The notes under the pieces: generated by a model
What the model was told of the DNA's origin: nothing
The model's database searches: none
Seen by the model: the letters and a program-made list of their open reading frames with translations, nothing else
NCBI GenBank assembly: GCA_020431405.1
Contig: JAGQIK010000512.1
Coordinates: 1-64,000, forward strand
Source of the DNA: Myxococcales bacterium
GTDB taxonomy: Bacteria > Myxococcota_A > Polyangia > GCA-2747355
Length of the DNA: 64,000 bases
Reading direction: 5' to 3'
Made by a program: the position numbers and the translations under genes
Part shown: one piece after another, positions 7,850 to 18,848 of the stretch
How positions within the stretch are numbered: position 1 is the stretch's first letter
How the letters are laid out: every line of letters begins with the position of its first letter

Positions 7850-10207
7850 ATGTCTTCTACGCGGTACATCGCGCTTTCCGCCGTCCTCGTCACGCTCGCC
7901 GCTGCTCGCGCAGACGCCGCGCCTCAGCCCGTTCGCACGCTGCAGTACTTGGTCTCCGGCAACGGCTTCGGCTTCCAGGTCTTCGACGCGAGCAAGATGC
8001 GCATCACGCAGTTTCTCGAGCGCCCCTATCGCTACCTGCGTCCTCGCCCCGATCCCAAGGCCGAAGGGTACGTGCGCCGCAACCTGGCCTTCGACGTCTA
8101 CTTCGGCGTGCGCGCCGGCTCGAGCCACGGCTGGCTCGCCGACAGCGACACCACCGTCGAGTACCTCGAGCAGACCAACGTGATCCACTCGCGCGGCCAG
8201 GTCGGCCAGGTGGTCACCGACTCCTACTACTTCGCGCCCTACGGCTACGCCGGCAACGCGATGGTGATGCTGCTCAAGGTCACCAACAACGGCGGCGCGG
8301 CCGTCAACGTCGACGCCTTCGCGCTGCACAACTTCCACATGGGCGGCGGCCTCGGCGACGAGAACCCGGCCGCCAACAACGAGACCATCGCCTACGACGC
8401 GACCAACAAGCTCACCAGCGAGAGCGGCCCCGGCGGCGGCACGCTCTACTACGTCGGCATCGGCGGCGTCGATCGCCAGAGCTGCAGCGGGCAGGCCTAC
8501 CAGTCCGTCAAGAACGGTCAGGACATCCCCGTGCTCGCCACGTGCAGCAACCAGTCGGACGTGGTCAACGTCTTCCAGAAGTCGCTCGGCTCGCTCGACG
8601 CCGGCAAGAGCGCTTGGTGGGGCGCGGTCGTGCTCTTCGAGTCCGACAGCAACAAGAGCGCGGCGCTCGCTCGCTGGAACACGTTCCTCAACAACCAGAG
8701 CGCCGACGCGTTGCTCAAGAGCGTGCTCGCCGAGTGGGACGCCTGGCGCACGCCGCCGCCCAAGGACGTGATCAAAGACCCCGCCAAAGAGCTGCCCGTG
8801 TGGCGCCAGTCCGAGGCGGTGCTGCGCATGGGCCAGGTGCTCGAGCCGTACTCGCAAAGCCCCAAGCTCAAAAACCACGGCATGATCTTGGCGAGCCTGC
8901 CGCCCGGCGGCTGGCACACCGGCTGGGTGCGCGACGCCATGTACGCCATCGTCGCGCTCGCCCGCACGGGACACCACGAGGAGGCGCGCAAGGGCCTCGA
9001 GTTCTTCCTCAACGCCGAAGCCGGTCAGTACAAGAGCTACGTCAGCGACGTCGACTACCGCATCTCGGTGGTGCGCTACTACGGCAACGGCGTCGAGGAG
9101 GTCGACTACTCGGGGCAGCCCTCGCCCAACATCGAGACCGACGGCTGGGGCATGTTCATGTGGGCGGCGCGTGTCTATCTCGACGAGAGCAACAACACCG
9201 CCTGGCTGTCCGCCAAGACGGCCTACGGCGAGACGATCTACGACGTGATCCGCGACAAGGTCGCCAAGGCGCTCGAGGCCAACCTCGAGCCGTCGGCCAA
9301 CATCGTCAAGGCCGAAGCGGGCATCTGGGAGGTGCACTGGGATAACCGCCAGCACTTCTTCTACACCTCGGCGGCGGCGGCGCGCGGCTTCTGCGACATG
9401 GCGGCGATGGCCAAGCGCATCGACAAGACCGACGACGCGCAGCACTGGGCCGACGTCTCGGGCAAGGTCGTCGCCGGCATCAAGTCCAACTTCCTCGACG
9501 GCGACAACGTGCTCGCCGGCTCGCTCGAGCGGCTGCAGACCGGATCGCAGTACTACGACGGCGCGACGGTCGAGGCGATCACCTGGGACATCTTCCCCTA
9601 CAACGATCCGATCTCGAAGGCGACGCTCAACGCCTTCAGCCGCCTGCAGACCGTGCTCGGCGGCTACAAGCGCCTCGAGGGCAGCACCGACACCTACGAC
9701 ATCAACGAGTGGATCCTGATCGACCTGCGCGTCTCGGACGCCTTCCGCCGCCTCGGCTACGTCAACGACGCCGACCGCGTGCTCAAGTGGGTCACCGATC
9801 AGGCCGCCGCCAACTACTTCCTGCTGCCCGAGCTCTACGACGTCAACACGCCCAACGGCAGCTACACCGGCAGCATCCCGATGGTCGGCTACGGCGCCGG
9901 CGCCTACATGATGACGCTGCTCGAGCGCGCCGGATACACCGAGCGCCGCGAGTGCATCCCGACGTCGGCGCCGAGCGGCGACGGTCCGTTTCGCCGTGAT
10001 CTGCCGATGGCCATCGACGGTGGCATCACGCCTCCGCCGCCGGGCGGCGACAACGACGGCGGCACGGGCCAGCCCAACCTCGGCGCCACAGGGCTGGCCT
10101 GCGCGTGCGAGAGCGCGTCGCTTTGGCCGCGCCCCTCGCTCGACCTCGCGCTGCTCGCGCTGCTCGCGCTCGCCGCGTTCCTTCGCCTCCGCCGCCGCCA
10201 GAGCTGA
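7850..10207 (+). CDS. Surface-anchored glucoamylase (GH15 glucan 1,4-alpha-glucosidase) with MYXO-CTERM-like tail
   Basis: The 785-residue protein should release glucose from non-reducing ends of starch or maltodextrin outside the cell. It has a signal peptide (cut after about residue 23), an N-terminal beta-sandwich, and an (alpha/alpha)6 catalytic domain with GWVRDAMY and EAGIWEVHW. Glu494 in this last motif is the likely acid; Glu620 in DINEWILID is a candidate base. The C-terminus has a Gly/Pro/Asp linker, CACES, one hydrophobic helix and RLRRRQS. This is the layout of MYXO-CTERM sorting signals. No good ribosome site precedes the ATG. The gene is followed after 18 bases by an outer-membrane barrel gene, so both probably form one unit. 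Confidence 0.9.
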   Translation: MSSTRYIALSAVLVTLAAARADAAPQPVRTLQYLVSGNGFGFQVFDASKMRITQFLERPYRYLRPRPDPKAEGYVRRNLAFDVYFGVRAGSSHGWLADSDTTVEYLEQTNVIHSRGQVGQVVTDSYYFAPYGYAGNAMVMLLKVTNNGGAAVNVDAFALHNFHMGGGLGDENPAANNETIAYDATNKLTSESGPGGGTLYYVGIGGVDRQSCSGQAYQSVKNGQDIPVLATCSNQSDVVNVFQKSLGSLDAGKSAWWGAVVLFESDSNKSAALARWNTFLNNQSADALLKSVLAEWDAWRTPPPKDVIKDPAKELPVWRQSEAVLRMGQVLEPYSQSPKLKNHGMILASLPPGGWHTGWVRDAMYAIVALARTGHHEEARKGLEFFLNAEAGQYKSYVSDVDYRISVVRYYGNGVEEVDYSGQPSPNIETDGWGMFMWAARVYLDESNNTAWLSAKTAYGETIYDVIRDKVAKALEANLEPSANIVKAEAGIWEVHWDNRQHFFYTSAAAARGFCDMAAMAKRIDKTDDAQHWADVSGKVVAGIKSNFLDGDNVLAGSLERLQTGSQYYDGATVEAITWDIFPYNDPISKATLNAFSRLQTVLGGYKRLEGSTDTYDINEWILIDLRVSDAFRRLGYVNDADRVLKWVTDQAAANYFLLPELYDVNTPNGSYTGSIPMVGYGAGAYMMTLLERAGYTERRECIPTSAPSGDGPFRRDLPMAIDGGITPPPPGGDNDGGTGQPNLGATGLACACESASLWPRPSLDLALLALLALAAFLRLRRRQS

Positions 10208-10225
10208 AACGGCTGGACCCAGACC

Positions 10226-11929
10226 ATGCACTCGACCCTTCGAAGGTGGTCCGTCGCGGCCGTCGCCTTGGTCGCGCTGAGCGCAGCGCGCATCGCTGCG
10301 GCGCAACCCGACGGCGCGGGCAAGACGCCCGCCGCGCCCGCCACCAAGCCGGCCGCGAAAAAGACAACGCTGCCCGACGACAAGCTGCCGCCCGAGCCGC
10401 CGCCCGACCCGCCGCGCAAGCGCAGGCACACCAAGAACAAGGCCGCCCAAAAGGCCGCCGAAAAACCTGCCGAGCCGCCGCGCGAGCCGGCGGGCCAGCC
10501 CGCGCAGCTGCGTACGTCGCTGCAGCCGCCCACCGGCGAGGCGGGCTCGTCGCCGCTCGTGCCGTCGATCCCCAACAGCGAAGCCGGCGCCTCCGAGCTG
10601 CCCAAGGTCAAGTCGGGCAAGAAGGAAGGACTGTTCAACCAGATCCTGCGCCGCGTCGAGTTTCACGGCTACGCGCGCATCCCGCTGTCGGTCAAGCTCG
10701 GCAGCGGCAGCGGCGCGCAGGGCGCCGGCACGGACGGGCCACGCACGCCGTTTCTCGTCGACAGCAACTACTTCCTCTCGGGCTTCGCCTACACGCGGCT
10801 GCACGAGACGGACTGGGCGCAGGCCTTCATCTCGATCAACGGCAAGAACGTCTCGGTCGAGATCGGCATGTACGCCGCGCTGATCAGCGACTGGGCCGAG
10901 TTTCAAGTCGACCGCCAGTGGGGCATCGCGCAGGCCAGCGTCACCTGGCACGCCGAGTTTTCGGGCCTGCTCAAGCGCCTCTACATCCGCGGCGGCATCT
11001 TCTGGGACGCTCTCGGCTACATCCAGCCCTACGACACGTACATCTTCGGCCGCACGCACGCGGGCGGCATCAAGATCGTCGCCGAGTTTCCGTGGGTCGA
11101 GCTCGGCTTCGGCGCCATGGCGCACCTGGCGCTGCCCAAGCAGCAGCAGGGCTTCACGCCGGTGTTCTACGGCACGGTCAACATCAAGCCGCCGCGCATG
11201 CCGTGGCGCCTCGGCTTCTACGCGGTGCACGAGTTCACGCGCGACAAGCCGCCGCTGTCCAACGCCGAGGACGCCTCGCTGAGCGTGGTCGGCGTGCAGT
11301 TCGACGCGCGCATCCCATACCTAGAAGGGCCGCTGCGCATCATCCCGTGGGCCTATTACCGCGTCGACAACGCGGTATTCCTGACCAACGCCATCGAGAT
11401 CCTGCACAGCTTCGGCGGCAAGGGCCTGATGGACAACTTCCTCGGCGACCGCTCGGGATCCGAAAACGGCGACGGCGAGTTCCCGTGGGTCGCCGCCATC
11501 GACTTTCCGATGATGATCTGGCGCGGCCGGCCTAACTGGAAAGTCTTCAACGGTCCGTTGCGGGTGCGCTTTTTCGGCATGGCGACCTACGTCAAGAGCC
11601 CGCAGCAGGATCCCGACAACCGCGCCAACAACCGCCACAAGCGGCTCTATCTCAAGTGGGGCATCGAGCCCGAGTACGGCATCTTCCCGTGGCTGCGTTT
11701 CTCGGTCCGCTACGACCGCGTGATCCTCGACATGGACGACCAGGAGAACGGCTTCCGTGTCATCTCGCCCAAGCTGACCTTCCGCATCTTCAACGGCGGT
11801 GAGATCCACGGGATGATCTCGCGCTACTTCTACGGCAACAAAGTCGAGTTGCGCCCCGGCCAGGTCGTGGGTGGCATCACGCGCCCCGACGACCTCGTAT
11901 TCAAGCTCCAAGCGCAGGCCTACTGGTAG
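10226..11929 (+). CDS. Outer-membrane beta-barrel protein, putative sugar porin of the starch locus
   Basis: The 567-residue protein has a signal peptide (cut near AAAQP) and then a roughly 100-residue Pro/Lys/Ala-rich linker. The barrel domain from about residue 135 has alternating aromatic strands (VEFHGYARIPLSV, YFLSGFAYTRLHETDW, GFYAVHEF). It ends in AQAYW; the terminal aromatic residue is the usual assembly signal for outer-membrane barrels. I do not recognise a named family, but LamB-like or general porin function is the simplest reading beside two starch-degrading enzymes and a sugar symporter. It lies 18 bases behind the glucoamylase gene. It could instead be an anchoring or alginate-export-type barrel. 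Confidence 0.8.
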   Translation: MHSTLRRWSVAAVALVALSAARIAAAQPDGAGKTPAAPATKPAAKKTTLPDDKLPPEPPPDPPRKRRHTKNKAAQKAAEKPAEPPREPAGQPAQLRTSLQPPTGEAGSSPLVPSIPNSEAGASELPKVKSGKKEGLFNQILRRVEFHGYARIPLSVKLGSGSGAQGAGTDGPRTPFLVDSNYFLSGFAYTRLHETDWAQAFISINGKNVSVEIGMYAALISDWAEFQVDRQWGIAQASVTWHAEFSGLLKRLYIRGGIFWDALGYIQPYDTYIFGRTHAGGIKIVAEFPWVELGFGAMAHLALPKQQQGFTPVFYGTVNIKPPRMPWRLGFYAVHEFTRDKPPLSNAEDASLSVVGVQFDARIPYLEGPLRIIPWAYYRVDNAVFLTNAIEILHSFGGKGLMDNFLGDRSGSENGDGEFPWVAAIDFPMMIWRGRPNWKVFNGPLRVRFFGMATYVKSPQQDPDNRANNRHKRLYLKWGIEPEYGIFPWLRFSVRYDRVILDMDDQENGFRVISPKLTFRIFNGGEIHGMISRYFYGNKVELRPGQVVGGITRPDDLVFKLQAQAYW

Positions 11930-11980
11930 CCGCGACGCCCCCGACGCGAGGGCTCCGCGTGATACTCTGGAGCTACCTCC

Positions 11981-14863
11981 GTGTCGACCACAGACGACCG
12001 CACGACACGCCGCGAGCGGGACGATCCCACCGAGCCTCGCGGTGCACGCGACAAGGAAGGCAGCCGCCTGGAACGCGCGCCTGTGCGCCCGCAGCACAGC
12101 CGCGAGGTGGTGCGGGTGCCGACCGAGCGTATGCGTGCCGGCGCGCAGCGCGTGCGCGCTGGTCGGCGCTCGACCTTTCGCGACCAAGCGCGTGAAGCCG
12201 GCACCGAGCTCGACCTGGACGACGAGACGTTCAGCACGGGGCCATTGCCGCGGCAGGCGGCCGCCGCGCGGCACTCCAATCCGTTCGATGTGGTGGCCAG
12301 CACCGGCGAGCTCGATCTCGACGACCTCGATCAGGAAGAGCTGCCCGGCGACATCGGCGAGGCCGACATCTTCGACGACATGGAGGACGAGGAGGGCGCC
12401 GCCGCCGACAGCGTCGACGAGCTGCCCGCCGCACCGCGCCTCGGCAACGCGGTGCGCGCCGCGCCGCGTTTGGACGATCCGGGCGAGCTCGATCTCGACG
12501 AGGAGTCAGGCCCCGTCTCGGTCGACGAGCTCGCGCAGCTCGAGGCGCTCGCCGGCGGGTCTGGCTCGCGCCGCGATCTCGCGCACGAGGAGGAGCACGA
12601 GGACGACGCCGTCTTCGAGTTCACGCCCGCCGCCGCGCCAGCCGGCCCCGCACCGAGCCCTCGGCGCCCGCGTCCGCGTGACCCCGATCTCGAGATGGGC
12701 GACCTCGTCGACCAGCTTGCCGCGCTGCTCGAGGCCGCGCCTCGCACCGACGCCGCGCTGCAGCCGTCCGAGCCCGTGGCGCTGCCGCCGCCCGAGCCGG
12801 TGGACCTTCCGCCTCCCGAGCCGATAGCACCGGTCGCGCCGCCGCTCGCCAGCATCCCCACCGAGCCTGAGCCCTCGGCTGCCGCGGCGCCGGAGGTGGC
12901 CACGGGCCCGCTGATCCCCATCGCCTCGGCCGCGGAGCAGGCGATGGACATGGCGATCCAGGGCACCGAGATCGAGGTCGACTCGGGGCTCGAGCTGGCG
13001 ATGAAGCCGACCCCCAGCGTCGGCATCGATCTGAGCGGGACGCTCTACGAAGGCCCCGAGGTCGACGATGCCGCGCAGGCGGTGGCAGCCGCGGCCTCGC
13101 AGGCTGTGCGGCTGAGCAGCGGCGCCGCGCTTCCGCTCGCCGACATGCTCGAAGACCAGCACAGCGAGGTCTCCGAGGTCGCGCTCGACGCGGCGCGCGC
13201 GGCATGCCGCGAGCTCGACAAGGCGGTCAAGATCGTCGACCTCTACGAGGGCCGCGGCGAGGCCAGCACCAAAGGCATCGAAGCGGCGCACGCCGCGCTC
13301 GTCACGGCGCTGGCCCACGGGGCGCTCGACATGCGCGTGACGCCATTCGAGCTCCTGCTCGACGAGCGGGTCGTGTACTACAGCGAGCGCGCTGACAGCG
13401 CGCTGACCTACCGGCTCTTCGACGACGGGGTGCGCGAGCTAACGCTGCTGCCAGGATTGACGGTCGAGGAGCTGCGCTCGCTGGTCGAGGTGCTGCGCCC
13501 CTCGCGCGCGCGCGACGCCGAGCACGACTCGGTGACGCGCCTGTGGGAGCTCGCGCTGCCCAGCGTGCAGTATCGCGCCGTCGAAGGGCTGTTCGAAGGC
13601 CTCGCGGTCGACCTGGCCGCGCCGGGCAGCATCGACGTGCTCGTCGCCGAGGCGAGCCGACCGCTTCACGGCCAGCACGCCGTCGGCTCGCCAGCACCGG
13701 CGCTCGACGCGGCGAGCGGCGGGCCGCAGATCCCTGGCGAGCTGCTCGCCATCGATCCAGCACACGCCATCGCGCAGGTGCGCGAGGCGGCCGCGGGTTT
13801 CGCCGACGACGTGTGGCGGCGCGCGATCGCGGTCTACGCCCAGCTGCTCTCGCAACAAGACGAAGGCGGCCCGCTCGCCGCGCAGGTCGCGCCGCTCGTC
13901 GAGCATCTCTTCGATGTGCACGCGTTCGACACGCTCGCGGCGATAGCGCGCGCGATCGCGGCCGTCGCCGAGAAGGCCGAGCTCGCCGACGGCGCGCAGC
14001 CGCTCGCCGATACGCTGCGCCACCTGTGCCTGCAGGGGCGCTTCGTCGAGCTGGAGAGCGTCGTAGCCGAGATGAGCGCCAGCGACTTCGAGCCGCTCGC
14101 CCAGCTGTTCGAGCACTTGCCGCAGGAGGCCGACCGCCAGCTGCTGCAGCTGCTCAACGTCGCGCCAGCCGGACCCGTGCGCGACCGGCTGCGGGGCGTC
14201 ATCGGCAAGCGCGGCGTCGACCTCTCCGACTACTACGTCAAGCGCCTCACCTCGAAAAACATCGCCGACGCCGTCGGCGCGGTACGCGCGCTGCGCGGCG
14301 TGGGCGGAGACGTGGCGCTGCAGGCGCTGCGCGGGGCGCTGGCGCACAAGAGCGCGCAGGTGCCTTACGAGGCCGCTTGCGCGCTGCGCGAGCTGGCTGG
14401 CGTCGACCTGGCGCCGGACCTCATCGCCACGCTGCCGGCCAGCACGCGACAGCTGCGCGCGGTGGTGCTCGAAATGCTGGAAGGCTACGACCCGGTGGCG
14501 GCGCGACCGGTGGCGCCGGCGCTGCTCGACGTGCTGGGCGACGAGCGGGTCGCCAGCTGGCCGCGCAGCGACCGTCAGCGCCTGCTGCGCGTGGTGGTCC
14601 GTTGGGGCGGCGAGGACGTCAACGAGCACGTGCTTCGAACCATCTCGCAGAGCAACACCTTCCGTCGCAAGCGCATCGAAGAGGAGCGGCAGGACATGTT
14701 CGAGGCGGTACAGCGGGTCGGCGGAAAGCGCGCCGAGCGCCTGCTGCGCGCCTGCCTGTCACGCAAGCCGCCCGACGCGGTGCGCGCCGGCATCGACACC
14801 GCGCTGCGCCGCATGGACCCGCAGACTGGGGATTCGCCCGAGCCATCGGAGGACGACGCGTGA
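11981..14863 (+). CDS. Large HEAT-repeat-containing protein with acidic disordered N-terminal region
   Basis: The protein has 960 residues and no signal peptide or membrane helix. Residues 1-340 are low-complexity, acidic and Pro-rich, with repeated ELDLD/GELDLDD motifs. From about 390 on, the protein is helical and ordered. The C-terminal third carries HEAT-like pairs (VALQALRGALAHKSAQVPYEAACALRELAG, QLRAVVLEMLEGYDP). The start is GTG 11981 with GGAG about 8 bases upstream. The stop overlaps the next gene as GTGA, so it is coupled to an HD-domain protein. Both proteins share an N-terminal style of segment (FELLLDERVVYYSER here, LSLAGERFVVNSVPL there), which suggests that they act together. 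Function unknown, probably a cytoplasmic scaffold. Confidence 0.85.
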   Translation: MSTTDDRTTRRERDDPTEPRGARDKEGSRLERAPVRPQHSREVVRVPTERMRAGAQRVRAGRRSTFRDQAREAGTELDLDDETFSTGPLPRQAAAARHSNPFDVVASTGELDLDDLDQEELPGDIGEADIFDDMEDEEGAAADSVDELPAAPRLGNAVRAAPRLDDPGELDLDEESGPVSVDELAQLEALAGGSGSRRDLAHEEEHEDDAVFEFTPAAAPAGPAPSPRRPRPRDPDLEMGDLVDQLAALLEAAPRTDAALQPSEPVALPPPEPVDLPPPEPIAPVAPPLASIPTEPEPSAAAAPEVATGPLIPIASAAEQAMDMAIQGTEIEVDSGLELAMKPTPSVGIDLSGTLYEGPEVDDAAQAVAAAASQAVRLSSGAALPLADMLEDQHSEVSEVALDAARAACRELDKAVKIVDLYEGRGEASTKGIEAAHAALVTALAHGALDMRVTPFELLLDERVVYYSERADSALTYRLFDDGVRELTLLPGLTVEELRSLVEVLRPSRARDAEHDSVTRLWELALPSVQYRAVEGLFEGLAVDLAAPGSIDVLVAEASRPLHGQHAVGSPAPALDAASGGPQIPGELLAIDPAHAIAQVREAAAGFADDVWRRAIAVYAQLLSQQDEGGPLAAQVAPLVEHLFDVHAFDTLAAIARAIAAVAEKAELADGAQPLADTLRHLCLQGRFVELESVVAEMSASDFEPLAQLFEHLPQEADRQLLQLLNVAPAGPVRDRLRGVIGKRGVDLSDYYVKRLTSKNIADAVGAVRALRGVGGDVALQALRGALAHKSAQVPYEAACALRELAGVDLAPDLIATLPASTRQLRAVVLEMLEGYDPVAARPVAPALLDVLGDERVASWPRSDRQRLLRVVVRWGGEDVNEHVLRTISQSNTFRRKRIEEERQDMFEAVQRVGGKRAERLLRACLSRKPPDAVRAGIDTALRRMDPQTGDSPEPSEDDA

Positions 14864-16263
14864 GCGACGTCTCGAAGCTCGCCCCCGAGCAGCACGCGCT
14901 CGCGGCGCAGCTCGTCTCGGCGCTGTCGCGCGTGCTGCAGGCCGCGCGGCAGGGGGACGTCGCCAGCGACGTCGTGGGCGAAGCGGTGGACGAGGTGCGC
15001 CGGCACGTGCAGGCGTTGACCCAGGGAGCCGGCGGGCTCGCGCTTTCGCTGGCTGGCGAGCGTTTTGTCGTCAACAGCGTGCCACTGCAGCTCGACTTCC
15101 GCGCGCACCGCGACGCCGAGCAGTTGCGCCATATCTGGGAGTCGCTCGGTCTCGGCGCCATCGAGCTTGGCGCCAAGGTCGAAGCGGCGCAGCTCGAGCC
15201 CTTCGTCGGCGCGATGATGCTCTGCGTGCGCGCGCCCGAACGCGCGGCGCAAGTGTTGCTGGGCCGCACGTGGCCAACGGGGATCGCGGTGCGGCCGCCG
15301 CGCAGACCCGCAACCAAGCTGTCGGCGGGCGCGCTCTATGCCGGCCTGCTGCTGCTCGCGGAGCGCGCCGTGGCCTGCTTCGCCGCCAACACCGCACCGC
15401 CAACACGACACGCGCGACGTGTGATGCAACGCCTAGTCGACGCGCTCGAAGACGACGAGAGCGCGCTGGTGGCGCTCACCTCGCGCCCCGAGCGCCGCGA
15501 CCGCCTCGCCACGCACCTGTGCAACACGGCCGTGTTGTCGCTCGTCATCGGCCGCCGCGCTGGTCTCGAACGCACGATGCTCGTCACGCTGGGCATGGCC
15601 GCGCTCTTTCACGACCTGCCCAAGATCGGCCTCAACGACCGCACGCTCGACAGCATGGAGCAGCCCTCGCGTGTCTCCGAGCAGGACCGCGCGCGCATCG
15701 AGCAGCACTGGCTCGCCACCGCGCGCAAGCTGGTGCAGCTGGTGGGGCTCAGCGAGGCCACGGTGGCGCGGCTGGTGGTGCTCTACGAGTCGCGGCTCGA
15801 GTTCAGCGCCGAAGGCGAGCTGTCGCTGCTGTCGCGCATCGTGCGCCTCGCGGACGCGGTGGACACCGCGGGCTGGACACGGCCGGGCAAGCCGTTCATC
15901 GCGGCCGAGCAGATCATCGGTGCGCTGGCCAACCACGGCGCGCGCGGCGACGACGCGCCGCTATCACGGTTGTTCGTGGCGGCGCTGGGTCGTTATCCAG
16001 CCGGCAGCGTGGTCAAGCTCGCGCCGCAGAGACCAGGCGGCCGCGGCGAGCTGGCGCTGGTCGTCAGCCAGGGCCTCGGCGGCGACGCGGCGCGCCCGAT
16101 GGTGCGCGTGTGTGTCGACGCGGCGGGCAAGCGCTGCGACGGGCCGGACTTGGATCTGGCGGTGGACACGTCGCGCGCGATCAGCGGCTGCGTCGACGCA
16201 CGCGAGGCCGGCGTCAACGTCGTCGCGCCGCACGCCTTCGCGCCGCGTGTGCGAGGCGCCTAG
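14860..16263 (+). CDS. HD-domain protein, degenerate HD-GYP type
   Basis: The 467-residue protein begins at a GTG that overlaps the upstream stop (GTGA). The second half is a helical HD domain with FHDLPKIG (His251, Asp252), preceded by LATHLCNTAVLSLVIG and followed by SLLSRIVRLADAVD. This order matches HD-GYP cyclic-di-GMP phosphodiesterases. The HHE...GYP signature is missing; the segment reads IEQHWLATARKL and LYESRLEFSAEG instead. It may therefore be a metal-binding domain without phosphodiesterase activity, or one with a different substrate. The N-terminal half has no family I can name. It pairs with the HEAT protein upstream. Confidence 0.82.
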   Translation: MSDVSKLAPEQHALAAQLVSALSRVLQAARQGDVASDVVGEAVDEVRRHVQALTQGAGGLALSLAGERFVVNSVPLQLDFRAHRDAEQLRHIWESLGLGAIELGAKVEAAQLEPFVGAMMLCVRAPERAAQVLLGRTWPTGIAVRPPRRPATKLSAGALYAGLLLLAERAVACFAANTAPPTRHARRVMQRLVDALEDDESALVALTSRPERRDRLATHLCNTAVLSLVIGRRAGLERTMLVTLGMAALFHDLPKIGLNDRTLDSMEQPSRVSEQDRARIEQHWLATARKLVQLVGLSEATVARLVVLYESRLEFSAEGELSLLSRIVRLADAVDTAGWTRPGKPFIAAEQIIGALANHGARGDDAPLSRLFVAALGRYPAGSVVKLAPQRPGGRGELALVVSQGLGGDAARPMVRVCVDAAGKRCDGPDLDLAVDTSRAISGCVDAREAGVNVVAPHAFAPRVRGA

Positions 16264-16267
16264 CGCG

Positions 16268-17164
16268 CTACATCAACAGCGCGATCAACGCCGGGATGGC
16301 GCCGACGACCAAGCCCACGGCAAGGCCGACGGCGAACGTGCGGCGCGGCGGCTGCGAGAGCAGCGCGTCGGAGCCGGTCTGCTGCGCGACGATCACGGCC
16401 GGTGCGACAATGTGCGGCCCGACAATGTGCGGCCCCTGCTCGTGCAGTGTCGTCGCCTCCTCGTCGTCGTTGGGCAACGCCAGCGCGCGCCGCGCGGGCG
16501 TCGTACGCGGCAGCAGCGCCAGCGCCTCGTCGGCGGTCAGCGGCCGCGCGAAGGGGTCGCCCGCGAAGGGCGTGTAGCGCCGCTCGCGCGCGGGCGGCGG
16601 AGAATCCACCGGCTTGATCGGCCGCGTAGCGGTCGCCGTCTCGGCAGCCTGCTGGCGAGGGCTCGACTTGCGCCGGGTCAGCGGCATCGGCGCCTCGATG
16701 GTCAGCTCTTCATCGCTGACCTCGAGCAGATCGGTGTCGTCGAGCGCTTCAACGTCGTCGGTCACGGGCGCTGGCGTCGGGCGGCGCGGCCGCGCCAGCT
16801 CGGGGTCGACGACCGTTGGCTGCGCTGCGAGGGCAGGCGAGGGCATCGCCGGCTTGGGGCGCGTCGAGCGCGGGCGCGCGGGCGGCGACGGGCTCGCCAT
16901 CGTCACCTCGGCGGCGTCGCGCCCCGCGCTCGGCTTCTGCGCCGCGCGCTGGCCCCGCACGTGATAGCGACCGTCGGGTCCAAGCCACAGCTGAGTGCGC
17001 CGCTGCATGATCGTGTCGAGCACGAGAAAGACGGAGTCCAGGCCGTCGCGCCCGAGCGCCTCGACGATGGCATAGCGCCGGTCGATAAGGTCGCCGACGC
17101 GATACTCGCGCGGCGACAGGGCGGTGAGCTCGTTGGCTTCGGCTGCGGCGGCGGCGTGGATCAT
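16268..17164 (-). CDS. Membrane-anchored protein with truncated kinase-like N-lobe
   Basis: With the ATG at 17164 the protein has 298 residues. Residues 20-55 read VGDLIDRRYAIVEALGRDGLDSVFLVLD, which looks like the first strands and glycine loop of a bacterial Ser/Thr kinase. The rest of the kinase fold (VAxK lysine, HRD, DFG) is absent. A roughly 200-residue Pro/Asp/Glu-rich disordered region follows, then one C-terminal membrane helix (TFAVGLAVGLVVGAIPALIALLM positions near the end). An upstream in-frame ATG at 17356 would add 64 residues of poor composition. A hairpin (17187-17193 with 17204-17210) lies in the leader. Function unknown; it may be a decoy or scaffold derived from a kinase. 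Confidence 0.7.
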   Translation of the reverse strand: MIHAAAAAEANELTALSPREYRVGDLIDRRYAIVEALGRDGLDSVFLVLDTIMQRRTQLWLGPDGRYHVRGQRAAQKPSAGRDAAEVTMASPSPPARPRSTRPKPAMPSPALAAQPTVVDPELARPRRPTPAPVTDDVEALDDTDLLEVSDEELTIEAPMPLTRRKSSPRQQAAETATATRPIKPVDSPPPARERRYTPFAGDPFARPLTADEALALLPRTTPARRALALPNDDEEATTLHEQGPHIVGPHIVAPAVIVAQQTGSDALLSQPPRRTFAVGLAVGLVVGAIPALIALLM

Positions 17165-17346
17165 GATGCTGCAACGACGAAGCAAGCGCGGTGCCACGGA
17201 ACGCACCGCGAAATTGCGGGGGTTTTGGCGTGACAGAGGGGACTTTTCGCCCAGGCAGAACGGTGGGACCGGGGTGAAGGCTCCCGTGGACTCTAGATAG
17301 TCATTTGATTCCGGATGGCTGGCCGCGGCTCGACGTGCCCACAGCC

Positions 17347-17362
17347 GTCCGCACACGCGGAC
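17347..17362 (-). terminator. Hairpin after the response-regulator gene, possible terminator
   Basis: GTCCGC and GCGGAC form a perfect 6-bp stem around ACAC, starting 17 bases past the stop codon of the response-regulator gene. No T-run follows, so it may only stabilise the message. The 214 bases between 17165 and 17378 otherwise hold the leader of the gene at 16268-17164 and no further gene. Confidence 0.3.
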
Positions 17363-17378
17363 AGCGCAGCCGCCACGC

Positions 17379-18794
<1,416 letters not shown>

Positions 18795-18848
18795 GCCTGG
18801 GACTATAGGGAGGAACCGCCACGAACGCCACGCGCTATGCTTGGCGCG

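Noticed and set aside
7730-11230. A 1166-codon open frame on the minus strand across the glucoamylase and barrel genes
   Set aside because: It is the antisense shadow of two recognised plus-strand genes in GC-rich DNA; its composition (Val/Glu/Ala/Arg/His runs) fits no protein family.
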